Part shown: positions 1 through 8,359 of the stretch, piece after piece | Position numbering within the stretch: the first letter of the stretch is position 1 | Layout: each line of letters starts with the position of its first letter | Assembly: GCF_019977195.1 (NCBI RefSeq) | Contig: NZ_AP024643.1 | Span: 3,596,001 to 3,660,000, forward strand | Reading direction: 5' to 3' | Length of the DNA: 64,000 nucleotides | Origin: Arthrobacter sp. StoSoilA2 | Lineage (GTDB): Bacteria; Actinomycetota; Actinomycetes; Actinomycetales; Micrococcaceae | Notes under the pieces: generated by a model | The model's database searches: none | Told to the model about the DNA's origin: nothing | What the model saw: the letters and a program-made list of their open reading frames with translations, nothing else | Program-made: the position numbers and the translations under genes

Positions 1-106
1 TTCGGTTGACAGCAGTGCCCGCGCCCCGCTCAAGGACTAGGCTTGCTTTCAGCATCTGGTCCGGCATGGCACCGGACAATCCAACGGTCTATCCAGGGGG
101 ATATAC

Positions 107-856
107 ATGGACCCGAACGAAGGCGCCGCAGGCAGCGGCGCTTCAGGAAACGGCGCGTCGGGCAGCGGCGCGTCAGGCAGCGGTGCTGCAGGTGGTGGCC
201 AAGGTCCGGACGCGGGCAAGAATCCGCCCAAGCCACCGCCGTGGCTGGTGCCCAAACCCGAGCTCCATCCGGAGCTGATCCCTCCTGCCGATGACGACAC
301 GGACAAAGCTCCTGGCGCATCCCAGCCCGGCACATCCCAGCCAGGCTCTTCCCAGCCCGGCGCATCCCAGCCCGGCCCTTCCAAGCCCGCGCCCGGCCAT
401 CCGCTCCCCATCCTTGACCCGTTCGCCAAGGAACGTGAACGCGAAGCAGCCCAAGCCGAGGCCCGGAAGAAGCGCTCCCGGCGCCGCACCGTCGTCGTGG
501 GTCTGGGCGTGACGGCCCTTCTGGCCGGAACCATCACGGCCGTGGTCGCCAGCAGCGAACAAGAGGCCGACTACGCGCAGGTCTGTTTCAACGATGAAAC
601 CGGCGAGCGCGTGGACGATTCCCAGTGCAACAACAGCAGCTCCGATGGCCGCGGTTCCGCCATCTACGCCTGGTACTTCTACTCGCGGGGAGCCAGCGTG
701 CCCGCTGTGGGACAGAACCGCAACTCCTACCCCAGCTACACGAAGACAGTTCCACAAGGCGCCAAGACTTCAACGGGCTACAGCACCAAGGGCGGCACAG
801 TCAGCCGTGGCGGCTTTGGCAGCAGCTCCAAAAGCGGCGGAAGCTCGGGAGGCTAG
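107..856 (+). CDS. YgiB-like (DUF1190-type) single-pass membrane protein
   Basis: This 249-residue protein has three parts. Residues 5-35 are Gly/Ala/Ser repeats and residues 68-95 are a Pro-Gly-Ser-Gln repeat; both are low complexity. A basic stretch (120-128) and one hydrophobic segment (about 129-148) follow. The extracytoplasmic tail has two cysteines (160 and 174) and ends in a Gly/Ser/Lys-rich stretch containing RGGFGSSS. The tail, and the YgiC-type ligase placed two bases downstream, resemble the E. coli YgiB/YgiC pair, but YgiB itself is a shorter lipoprotein. The ATG at 107 follows a GGGGG-like ribosome site. Function is unknown; in this family it is thought to be the surface partner of the ligase. 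Assignment to DUF1190 is by eye. Bases 1-106 hold nothing I can name. Confidence 0.7.
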   Translation: MDPNEGAAGSGASGNGASGSGASGSGAAGGGQGPDAGKNPPKPPPWLVPKPELHPELIPPADDDTDKAPGASQPGTSQPGSSQPGASQPGPSKPAPGHPLPILDPFAKEREREAAQAEARKKRSRRRTVVVGLGVTALLAGTITAVVASSEQEADYAQVCFNDETGERVDDSQCNNSSSDGRGSAIYAWYFYSRGASVPAVGQNRNSYPSYTKTVPQGAKTSTGYSTKGGTVSRGGFGSSSKSGGSSGG

Positions 857-858
857 GC

Positions 859-2064
859 GTGCGGCGTTTGCCCTCCGAGCCCAGGCCGGACTGGAAAAAG
901 AAGATCGAAGAACAAGGCCTGGTGTTTTCGACCACCACCATGCCCGATGGCCGCAAAATCGAGTACTGGAACGAGTCGGCGTATTACGAATTCACCATGG
1001 ACGAGGTGGAGACCCTCGAGAAGACTGCCGAGGACATGCACCTCATGTGCCTGGAAGCGGCAAAGTTCCTCGCCACCGGGGCCATGGGAGATATTGGCAT
1101 CGGCCAACAGGCGCTGGAGCTTGCCGGTGAGTCGTTGCAGGCGGGGGACATGGATATCTATGGGCGCTTCGACTTCATCTATGACGGCAAGGGTGGGCCG
1201 GCGAAGATGCTGGAGTACAACGCCGACACGCCCACAGGCCTTATTGAAGCCTCCGTTGCGCAGTGGTTCTGGCTGCAGGATGTGTTCCCGGAAAAGGACC
1301 AGTGGAACGGAATCCATGAGGCGCTGATCCGGCAATGGAAAAAACTGCAGTTCCGCACCGGGATGAGCACACTGCATGTGGCCCATTCGGAGGCCGAAGA
1401 GTCCGGCGAGGACTGGATGACTGCCGCCTACATGCGGGATGTGGCGAGCCAGGGTGGGTGGACGACCATCGGCATCAATATGTCGGATATCGGTTGGGAC
1501 CCGAACCTGAACCGCTTTGTGGACCTGGACAATTTCATGATCAGCACCATGTTCAAGCTGTACCCGTGGGAACTGATGATGAAGGAACCTTTCGGGCACC
1601 GGCTGCTGACGCGGGCGCACAACCCCCGGTGGGTAGAGCCGGCGTGGAAGATGCTGCTCTCCAACAAAGCCCTGCTGGCTGCACTGTGGCACCTCTACCC
1701 CGGCCACGGGAACCTGCTGCCGGCCTACCTTGGCGATCCTGGCCCGCTCAAGGAATGGGTGGCCAAGCCCCTTCACGGCCGCGAGGGCGACAACATCCGT
1801 ATCCATGCCACCGGCATCGAGCTGCAGCAGCCCGGCGGCTATGGCCGCGAAGGGTGGTGCTTCCAGCAGTACCACGCTCTCTCCGACTTCGATGGAAACC
1901 ATCCGGTGCTTGGTCTGTGGGTGGTGGACGGCGAGTCCGTGGGCTGCGGCATCCGTGAATCCGATGGCCCCATCACGGACTATTTCTGCCGCTTCGTTCC
2001 CAACACCATTGATGCCCCGGCGCCTGCCGCGCCCACCACTACTTCTTATGGAGCTGCACTTTGA
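859..2064 (+). CDS. ygiC: Glutathionylspermidine synthase-like ATP-grasp amide ligase (YgiC family)
   Basis: The 401-residue product matches the C-terminal synthetase half of glutathionylspermidine synthase, the family that includes E. coli YgiC/YjfC (about 386 residues). The EYNADTPT stretch and the C-terminal DGESVGCGIRESDGPITD segment are typical of the ATP-grasp core. By family, it joins a carboxylate to an amine using ATP; the real substrate is unknown, and I see no amidase domain. I chose the GTG at 859 because GGGAGG (847-852, inside the last Gly codons of the upstream gene) sits six bases before it. A longer open frame upstream lies inside the YgiB-like gene and is rejected. The stop overlaps the next start, so the three genes form one operon. 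Confidence 0.85.
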   Translation: MRRLPSEPRPDWKKKIEEQGLVFSTTTMPDGRKIEYWNESAYYEFTMDEVETLEKTAEDMHLMCLEAAKFLATGAMGDIGIGQQALELAGESLQAGDMDIYGRFDFIYDGKGGPAKMLEYNADTPTGLIEASVAQWFWLQDVFPEKDQWNGIHEALIRQWKKLQFRTGMSTLHVAHSEAEESGEDWMTAAYMRDVASQGGWTTIGINMSDIGWDPNLNRFVDLDNFMISTMFKLYPWELMMKEPFGHRLLTRAHNPRWVEPAWKMLLSNKALLAALWHLYPGHGNLLPAYLGDPGPLKEWVAKPLHGREGDNIRIHATGIELQQPGGYGREGWCFQQYHALSDFDGNHPVLGLWVVDGESVGCGIRESDGPITDYFCRFVPNTIDAPAPAAPTTTSYGAAL

Positions 2065-3608
2065 GCACTGAAATTTCGACGCCGGACGGCGGTTCAGCGG
2101 GCGGCGACCGTACCGTCGTCGTACCTTCCAAAGGCCTCCATGCAGGGATCCTGGACCTTGGCGACTCCGTCATGCTCGGTTTGGCATCCACGGCACCGGT
2201 GTATTCGCTGGCCGCTACGCTGGGGCTCATTGTTGCCGTCAACGGCAACTACACCCCCCTGATCCTGGTCCTTGGCTTCATCCCGGTGCTGTTCATCGCA
2301 TACGCGTTCCGCGAGTTGAACAGTGCGCTCCCTGACTGTGGCACCACGTTCTTCTGGGCCCGCAAAGCCTTCGGGCCGTGGGCGGCCTGGCTGGGCGGCT
2401 GGGGCGTGGCGTTGGCCGGCATCGTGGTCCTCGCCAACCTGGCCCAAATTGCCGGGAAGTACCTATGGTTGCTGGTCGGCGACGGTTCCCTGGCAGGGAA
2501 CACGTGGTTGGTGACCGCCACCGGGGTGTTGTTCATCGCCTTCATGACCTACGTGAACCACCGCGGGATACGGCTTGGCGAGCACGTCCAGCGGACCCTG
2601 ACTTACATCCAGTACATCTCCCTGGGCATCTTTGCGGTGGCCATTATTGTTGGGATCGCCGGTGGCGCGCCTGGAACAGCCGACAGCAGCCCCACCGTCC
2701 AGCCTTTCGACCTTGAGTGGTTCAACCCCGCGGGTGCGTTCGCCGATCCCAGCGCCGTAGTTCATGGGGTTCTGCTGGCCCTGTTCATCTACTGGGGCTG
2801 GGACACCTGCCTGGCCCTGAACGAAGAGACGGAAAACCCTGCGAAGACTCCAGGCCGGGGTGCCGTTATTTCGGCGTTCGTCCTGGTGGCAATCTACGTC
2901 TCCGTGGCGCTGCTGGTCATGATGTACGCGAGTGTCGGGACCGAAGGCATTGGCCTGGGCAATGAAGCCAACCAGGATGACGTGTTCCTGGCCATGAAGG
3001 ACGTAGTGCTGGGTCCCTGGGGTTGGCTGATCGTGGTGGCTGTGCTGGCATCCGTCCTGTCCTCAACGCAGACCACCATCCTCCCCACAGCCCGGGGAAC
3101 GCTGTCCATGGGCGTGCACGGTGCCCTTCCGGCGCGGTTTGGCAAGGTCCACCCAAGGTTCCAGACACCGGGTTTCTCAACCCAGGTGATGGGTGTGGCT
3201 GCCGTGGCGTACTACGTGGCCATGAGCTTCCTCAGCGAGGACCTCCTTGCGGACTCCATCAGTGCCATCAGCCTGTTCATCGCGTTCTACTACGCCCTGA
3301 CCGGTTTCGCGTGCGTGTGGTTCTTCCGCTCAACGCTCCGGGATTCTGCCCGCAACCTGTGGTTCCGCGGCATCCTGCCCTTCCTGGGAGCGGTGTCGCT
3401 GACTGTGGCGTTCTTCATTTCAGCGGTGCAAATGTGGGATCCGGAATACGGTGATACGCAGATCTTTGGGATCGGCGGAGCCTTTGTCAGCGGTGTCCTG
3501 CTTCTGCTCCTGGGTGTGGTGCTGGCCATCGTGTGCCGTTTCGCACCTGCCACGCGTGGCTTCTTCACCGGTGAACACACCGAGGTCGGGCTGGTGCGCG
3601 GCGAGTAG
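2061..3608 (+). CDS. APC-superfamily amino acid/amine permease
   Basis: This 515-residue protein has about 12 to 14 hydrophobic helices and the helix-1 Gly-rich segment typical of the amino acid-polyamine-organocation superfamily. The loop NEETENPAKTPGRG after helix 6 is characteristic. The TTG start shares bases with the upstream stop (TTGA overlap), so it should be translated together with the ATP-grasp ligase. That coupling suggests it imports or exports the amine or amino acid used by the ligase, which is an inference. It ends eight bases before the convergent gene at 3616, leaving no room for a separate terminator. Confidence 0.88.
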   Translation: MSTEISTPDGGSAGGDRTVVVPSKGLHAGILDLGDSVMLGLASTAPVYSLAATLGLIVAVNGNYTPLILVLGFIPVLFIAYAFRELNSALPDCGTTFFWARKAFGPWAAWLGGWGVALAGIVVLANLAQIAGKYLWLLVGDGSLAGNTWLVTATGVLFIAFMTYVNHRGIRLGEHVQRTLTYIQYISLGIFAVAIIVGIAGGAPGTADSSPTVQPFDLEWFNPAGAFADPSAVVHGVLLALFIYWGWDTCLALNEETENPAKTPGRGAVISAFVLVAIYVSVALLVMMYASVGTEGIGLGNEANQDDVFLAMKDVVLGPWGWLIVVAVLASVLSSTQTTILPTARGTLSMGVHGALPARFGKVHPRFQTPGFSTQVMGVAAVAYYVAMSFLSEDLLADSISAISLFIAFYYALTGFACVWFFRSTLRDSARNLWFRGILPFLGAVSLTVAFFISAVQMWDPEYGDTQIFGIGGAFVSGVLLLLLGVVLAIVCRFAPATRGFFTGEHTEVGLVRGE

Positions 3609-3615
3609 CCTGCGT

Positions 3616-4950
3616 TCAGCGCCGTGCCATGGCCCACTGGCGGAGCCGGGCAGGCACGCCATCCGGCAGGACGGCATCCCGCCGCAGCGCCACAAGCCAG
3701 CAGACCAGGATCACCACGGCGCAGAACACCCCTGCGCTCGATGCCATGATCCACAGCCCCGGCGTCTGGACGTTGAGGTCCGCGGCACCCAGAGCCGTGC
3801 CGATGGTCTTTGGAGAATAAAAGAAGACCAGCGTGGAAACGGCCAGCACAGCGGTCATCAGAATTCTCTGCGCCCTGTACCGGCCCGGGGTTTCCTTGAT
3901 GGTCCAGGCGAAGGCCGGCAGAACGATTGCCATCCAGACCCAGTGGTGGGACCACGAGACGGGGCTGATGAGCAGCATGGTCAGTGCCGTCGTCGCTATT
4001 GCAATGACGCGGGCTCCCTGCAAGCTGGCCGCGCGGATCAGGAAGGCCGCGAGCACCACCGTGCCAAGGCTGAGCGCTAGCCAGGGAACCGTCACTGAAT
4101 CCTGCGGCACGCCGAAGTGAAGCAACGCGCCCTTTATCGAGAGGTTGTCCACGTAGCCGGCGCCGCCGATCCGGGACGTGTCAGGGAGTATCTCCAGCCA
4201 GAACTGCAGCGACTCGGCTGGCCGAACCACCCATGCCAGGAGGACGGTACCGGCGAAACCGATGGACATGTTGGCCAGTCCACGCCAGTCCTTACGCATC
4301 AGGAAGTACAGGCCAAAGACAAGGGGCGTGAGCTTGATACCCGCCGCTATGCCCACCAGGAAGCCGCTGCCACGGAACCCCCGGCGCCCGGAGGCGCCCA
4401 GCAAGTCGACAGCCATCAAGCCCATGAGCAGGATGTTGATCTGGCCGAACGCCAGCGTTTCACGCCACGGACCAAGGAACAGGACAGCCAGGAACAGCGC
4501 CCCGGCAATCCAGCGGGCGCGGGCGGATGACAATGCAGTTCGCCAGTCGTGCTTGGAGGCCCAGTACTTCACTATGGTGGCGGCGACCCAGCCGGCAATC
4601 GCTACGCCGGCCACGTTGAACAGCATCAGCGCGGCGGGTTGCGGCCAGAGTGCCAACAAGCCAAAGATGAGCGCTGCGAACGGCGGATAGGTAAAGGGAA
4701 GATCCGGTCCTCCGGCGGCGGCAACACTTGGGCCGTACAAGTCCGAGGGCGAGGCACCGGCCTCGTTGAGGATGCTTCCGCCGAACCAGTAGACACTGAA
4801 GTCCAGGCCCTCCTTACTCCAGCCAGCAAGCATCAGCCACACGGGCCCGATCAAGAGCGCCCACGGGAGCCAACGGAGTGTCTTTGAAGCGGTGGATGCA
4901 GACTTCCCGGCTTCCGCCTTAGCCTGTAAATCGACGCCGGGCAGTGCCAT
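3616..4950 (-). CDS. GT87/DUF2029 family membrane glycosyltransferase (copy 1)
   Basis: This 444-residue polytopic protein is of the GT-C type (DUF2029/GT87), which in actinobacteria includes polyprenyl-phosphate-mannose-dependent mannosyltransferases of the cell envelope. The acidic DFSVYWFGG loop after the first helix, the PFTYPPFAAL motif and the late SPVSWSHHWVWMA motif are visible and recur in the paralogue at 8360-9649. I start it at the ATG at 4950 (MALPGVDLQ), preceded by a GGGGG run; the frame extends further upstream but that part looks non-coding. Sugar donor and acceptor cannot be read from sequence. It is a single gene, convergent with the permease and divergent from gcdH. Confidence 0.82.
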   Translation of the reverse strand: MALPGVDLQAKAEAGKSASTASKTLRWLPWALLIGPVWLMLAGWSKEGLDFSVYWFGGSILNEAGASPSDLYGPSVAAAGGPDLPFTYPPFAALIFGLLALWPQPAALMLFNVAGVAIAGWVAATIVKYWASKHDWRTALSSARARWIAGALFLAVLFLGPWRETLAFGQINILLMGLMAVDLLGASGRRGFRGSGFLVGIAAGIKLTPLVFGLYFLMRKDWRGLANMSIGFAGTVLLAWVVRPAESLQFWLEILPDTSRIGGAGYVDNLSIKGALLHFGVPQDSVTVPWLALSLGTVVLAAFLIRAASLQGARVIAIATTALTMLLISPVSWSHHWVWMAIVLPAFAWTIKETPGRYRAQRILMTAVLAVSTLVFFYSPKTIGTALGAADLNVQTPGLWIMASSAGVFCAVVILVCWLVALRRDAVLPDGVPARLRQWAMARR

Positions 4951-5098
4951 GTCTTTGTCCCCCAATATTTTCTTTGTGCAGTGGGGATCCCAGTGGCTCC
5001 CGGAATACATACTACTTAAACGCCCGACGGCGGCCCGACCCGGCTGGTGGCGCGGTGCATCCGTCCACTGCGTGCATCCAGCCACTTAGGATGCTGGA

Positions 5099-6274
5099 AT
5101 GAGCGATTCAACGACGAACACCTCGGATGTGCTGGCCCTTGATTCCCTGTTGACCAGCGAAGAGCTGGCCCTCCGCGAGACAGTGCGGGATTACACCACC
5201 CAGCGGATCCGGCCGAACATCGCGCGCTGGTATGAGGACGCAGTCTTTCCTCGGGAGATCGTGCCGGAGTTGGGCGAACTCGGCGTCCTGGGAATGCATC
5301 TGGAGGGTTACAGCTGCCCCGGACGCACCGCCGTCGAATATGGCCTGGCAGCCATGGAACTGGAGGCCGGCGATGCCGGGATCCGAACCTTTGTCTCAGT
5401 GCAGGGCTCGCTCGCGATGACGGCCATTCACAAGTGGGGCTCGGAGGAGCAGAAAGAACAGTGGCTGCCACGGATGGCCGCCGGTGAACTGATCGGCTGC
5501 TTTGCGTTGACGGAGCCGACGGCCGGTTCGGATCCATCATCGATGGCCACTTTCGCCCGGGAGACCTCCGACGGCTGGGTCCTCAACGGCGCCAAGCGCT
5601 GGATCGGACTCGCCTCAATTGCCGACGTCATGGTGGTGTGGGCCCAAACAGACGACGGCATCCGCGGCTTCCTGGTACCCGCGGGCACGCCGGGCGTAAC
5701 GGCCACGCCGATCGAACCGAAACTCTCAATGCGCGCATCAATCCAATGCGACATAGAGTTCGACGGCGTAAGGCTGGGTCCGGAGGCAATCCTCCCGGGT
5801 GCCGTCGGACTTCGTGGACCGTTCTCCTGCCTGAACGAGGCCCGGTACGGCATCGCGTGGGGAGCGATGGGCGCAGCCCGCGACTCCTATGAGGCCGCCT
5901 TGGAGTATGCCGGCAGCCGGCTCCAGTTCGGGCGACCACTCGCTGGATACCAGTTGACGCAGGAGAAGCTGGTGAACATGCTCCTGGAGATCCAAAAGGG
6001 AACCATGCTCGCCCTGCACCTTGGCCGCCTGAAAGACGCCGGACACCTTCAGCCCCATCAGATCTCCGTGGGCAAGCTCAACAACGTCCGGGAGGCCATC
6101 AAGATCGCCCGGGAGGCCCGCACTATCCTGGGCGGCAACGGAGTCACCCTGGATTATTCGCCGCTGCGGCACGCCAACAACCTCGAATCAGTGCGCACCT
6201 ATGAGGGCACTGATGAGGTTCACACCCTCATCCTTGGGCAGCACATCACGGGAATCGGCGCCTTCCGCGGCTGA
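5099..6274 (+). CDS. gcdH: Glutaryl-CoA dehydrogenase (acyl-CoA dehydrogenase family)
   Basis: This is a full-length 391-residue acyl-CoA dehydrogenase. The glutaryl-CoA branch is indicated by GSDPSSMATFAR, the segment RYGIAWGAMGAA, and the C-terminal TYEGTDEVHTLILGQHITG, which carries the catalytic glutamate. By family it uses FAD to oxidise and decarboxylate glutaryl-CoA to crotonyl-CoA in lysine/tryptophan breakdown; electrons go to electron-transfer flavoprotein. No other pathway gene is adjacent. A TAGGAT hexamer ends six bases before the ATG and there is no clear ribosome site, so the mRNA may be leaderless. A perfect hairpin follows the stop codon. Confidence 0.9.
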   Translation: MSDSTTNTSDVLALDSLLTSEELALRETVRDYTTQRIRPNIARWYEDAVFPREIVPELGELGVLGMHLEGYSCPGRTAVEYGLAAMELEAGDAGIRTFVSVQGSLAMTAIHKWGSEEQKEQWLPRMAAGELIGCFALTEPTAGSDPSSMATFARETSDGWVLNGAKRWIGLASIADVMVVWAQTDDGIRGFLVPAGTPGVTATPIEPKLSMRASIQCDIEFDGVRLGPEAILPGAVGLRGPFSCLNEARYGIAWGAMGAARDSYEAALEYAGSRLQFGRPLAGYQLTQEKLVNMLLEIQKGTMLALHLGRLKDAGHLQPHQISVGKLNNVREAIKIAREARTILGGNGVTLDYSPLRHANNLESVRTYEGTDEVHTLILGQHITGIGAFRG

Positions 6275-6289
6275 GCACCCAACTGAGTA

Positions 6290-6331
6290 GCAGCTGATGC
6301 CGTTTTGGCGCCCCAAAACGGCATCAGCTGC
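6290..6331. terminator. Perfect 19-bp hairpin between convergent genes
   Basis: Arms GCAGCTGATGCCGTTTTGG (6290-6308) and its exact complement (6313-6331) enclose a four-base CGCC loop. It lies between the gcdH stop (6274) and the MFS stop (6335), so it can serve both strands. The A/T run is inside the stem, so there is no classic U-tract; the terminator role is inferred from position. Confidence 0.75.
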
Positions 6332-6334
6332 GAC

Positions 6335-7771
6335 CTAGTTGGTTGGGGCGGCAGGCGCGTCGGCGACGACCACGGGTTGCTTACGTGCCGCATCCTTGCG
6401 GATGGTTGCGCTGATCACTGCAGCCACCGTGCACATTGCAGCCGCGCCCAGCCACGCGTAGTTGTAGTGGCCGGTGGCATCGCGGATGAAACCAGCAGCC
6501 AGTGCGGCGGCAGCCGCTCCGAGTTGATGCGCCGCGAACACCCAGCCGAAAACCACTGAGCCATCGGCGCCGAACACCGAGCGGCAGATGGCCGCGGTCG
6601 GAGGCACTGTGGCCACCCAGTCCAAGCCGTAGACCACGACGAAGATGATCATGCTCGGTTCCACGGATGAGCCCAGCAGCAGCGGCAGCACCAGAAGCCC
6701 GATCCCCCGGAACTGGTAGTACACCGCCAACAGGACCTTGGGGTTGAAACGGTCCGTCAGCCAACCGGATGCGATGGTCCCCACGATGTCGAAGATCCCG
6801 ACGACGGCCAACAAGCCCGCCGCTGTGGTTTCGGGCATCCCGTGATCGTGAGCTGAGGGAATGAAGTGTGTGCCGATGAGCCCGTTGGTTGTCGCTCCAC
6901 AAATAGCGAAGCCCGCCGCCAATGCCCAGAACGTGCGGACTTTGCTGGCACGCTTAAGGACCTGCAATGCCCGGACAGCCGCGTTCGCCGAATCCGGCTT
7001 GGCTGCTGCGGAAGCCGTCGACGCAACTGCAACACCCGGCGTCGTGGTCTTTGAACCGGCGGGACTGGCGTCAGGTGCTTCCGCACCATAAGGCAACACC
7101 CCGACGTCGGCGGGTGAGTTCCGCAGCCACCTCAGGACCAGCGGCACAACAGCGAGCGCCCCGGCGGCGATGAGCAGCGACGCGCCCCGCCAGCCCGGGT
7201 TCTGCGCCAGGGCTGCGATGAAGGGCAGGAAGACAAGCTGGCCAGCGGCGCTGCCGGCGGTCAGGATGCCGATCACCAGGCCACGGCTCTTGGCGAACCA
7301 GGTGTTCGCGATGGTGGCTGCGAAGACGAGGGCCATGGATCCCGTTCCGAGGCCAATCAGCACGCCCCACGTGAGCAGGATCTGCCAGGACTGGTTCACC
7401 AACACAGTTAGCGCTGAGCCCAGGCCAATCAGGCAAAGCGCTAGCGCGGTGACTTTGCGTATGCCGAAGCGTTCCATCAAGGCCGCGGCGAATGGTGCCG
7501 TCAGACCGAACAGGACGAGGTTGATGCTTACCGCAAGGGACAACACTGTGGTGGACCAGCCGAATTCCTGCTGCAGCGGGACCATCAGCACTCCGGGCGC
7601 GGCCCTGAAGCCGGCCGCCCCAACCAGGGCGAGGAAAGCTACGGCGCCCACGATCCAGGCAGGGTGCAGCCTGCGGCTGGGTCGACGGCCAGGCTTGGTG
7701 CCCGTGGGGCGCTTGCCGGTGGCGACACTTGCGGAGGTTGCCGGAGTTCCGGTGACATCAGGAGCGGTCAT
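6335..7771 (-). CDS. MFS transporter (oxalate/monocarboxylate-type)
   Basis: This 478-residue protein has 12 predicted helices. A long, low-complexity Ala/Thr/Ser central loop (about 230-265) joins the two six-helix halves. The first-half sequence AAPGVLMVPLQQEFGWSTTVLS resembles the oxalate:formate/monocarboxylate branch of the major facilitator superfamily. Substrate is unknown. Its ATG overlaps the stop of the HxlR regulator by four bases (ATGA), so the two are cotranscribed and the regulator probably controls this pump. Confidence 0.85.
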   Translation of the reverse strand: MTAPDVTGTPATSASVATGKRPTGTKPGRRPSRRLHPAWIVGAVAFLALVGAAGFRAAPGVLMVPLQQEFGWSTTVLSLAVSINLVLFGLTAPFAAALMERFGIRKVTALALCLIGLGSALTVLVNQSWQILLTWGVLIGLGTGSMALVFAATIANTWFAKSRGLVIGILTAGSAAGQLVFLPFIAALAQNPGWRGASLLIAAGALAVVPLVLRWLRNSPADVGVLPYGAEAPDASPAGSKTTTPGVAVASTASAAAKPDSANAAVRALQVLKRASKVRTFWALAAGFAICGATTNGLIGTHFIPSAHDHGMPETTAAGLLAVVGIFDIVGTIASGWLTDRFNPKVLLAVYYQFRGIGLLVLPLLLGSSVEPSMIIFVVVYGLDWVATVPPTAAICRSVFGADGSVVFGWVFAAHQLGAAAAALAAGFIRDATGHYNYAWLGAAAMCTVAAVISATIRKDAARKQPVVVADAPAAPTN

Positions 7772-8292
7772 GCGGAGATCTCCGTTTCGGGGGAAGTTGT
7801 TGATAGGGGTGCTACGGCCAGGGGCATTGGATGGTCGCTGCGTGTGAAGCTATGCCAGCTCGTGTTGGCAGCTGTCAGCTGGACGCCACAGTGGGTGCAG
7901 GTGTCGGCAGAGGAGGTGACTTGTCCGCAGTCAGTGTGGACCACCCGCATATGGGACACCTCGTTGGGGGCGTCCAAGTGTTTCTCTGCCCAGATGATGA
8001 TGGCGTTGAGGACGGGAAGAGCGTCCTCGCCCTTGGGTGTCAGCACATATTCCTGACGGGTTCGGGCACCATCCTGGTAGGGGCGTTGCGCCAGCAGCCC
8101 CGCCTCGAGCAGCCATCCAAGACGTTTGCTGAGAACGTTGTCCGCGACTTCCAGGCGCTGCTTGATCGCGTCGAAGCGGCCGTTTCCGAAGAAGATCTCC
8201 CTCAGGACCAAGCTCCCCCATGGATCACCGAGGACATCCAGGCCGCGGGCCAGGCTGCACGTGCGGGCGGACCAGTCGGATCGTAAGGGCAT
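7768..8292 (-). CDS. HxlR-family winged-helix transcriptional regulator
   Basis: This 174-residue protein begins with the HxlR hallmark: CSLARGLDVLGDPWGSLVLREIFFG, then a winged helix (FDAIKQRLEVADNVLSKRL) and the wing segment RTRQEYVLTPKGED. After the domain (about residue 105) comes a C-terminal extension with HTDCGQ and CTHCG, a possible four-ligand zinc ribbon, which is less common in short HxlR proteins. It overlaps the downstream MFS gene by four bases, which points to control of that transporter. The ligand is unknown. Confidence 0.87.
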   Translation of the reverse strand: MPLRSDWSARTCSLARGLDVLGDPWGSLVLREIFFGNGRFDAIKQRLEVADNVLSKRLGWLLEAGLLAQRPYQDGARTRQEYVLTPKGEDALPVLNAIIIWAEKHLDAPNEVSHMRVVHTDCGQVTSSADTCTHCGVQLTAANTSWHSFTRSDHPMPLAVAPLSTTSPETEISA

Positions 8293-8359
8293 GTGGACAA
8301 AAGTACATGACTTTTCTAAAGAAAGCTATGCTCGGCGCAGTTCTCCGCGGCAAAGAAGG

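Noticed and set aside
6..45. TTGACA at 6-11 with TAGGCT at 38-43 as a promoter for the YgiB-like gene
   Set aside because: The 26-base spacing is too long for a normal promoter; the left edge also cuts off context.
853..1902. Minus-strand 349-codon frame opposite the YgiC-type gene
   Set aside because: The plus-strand frame has clear ATP-grasp similarity and operon coupling; the antisense product has none.
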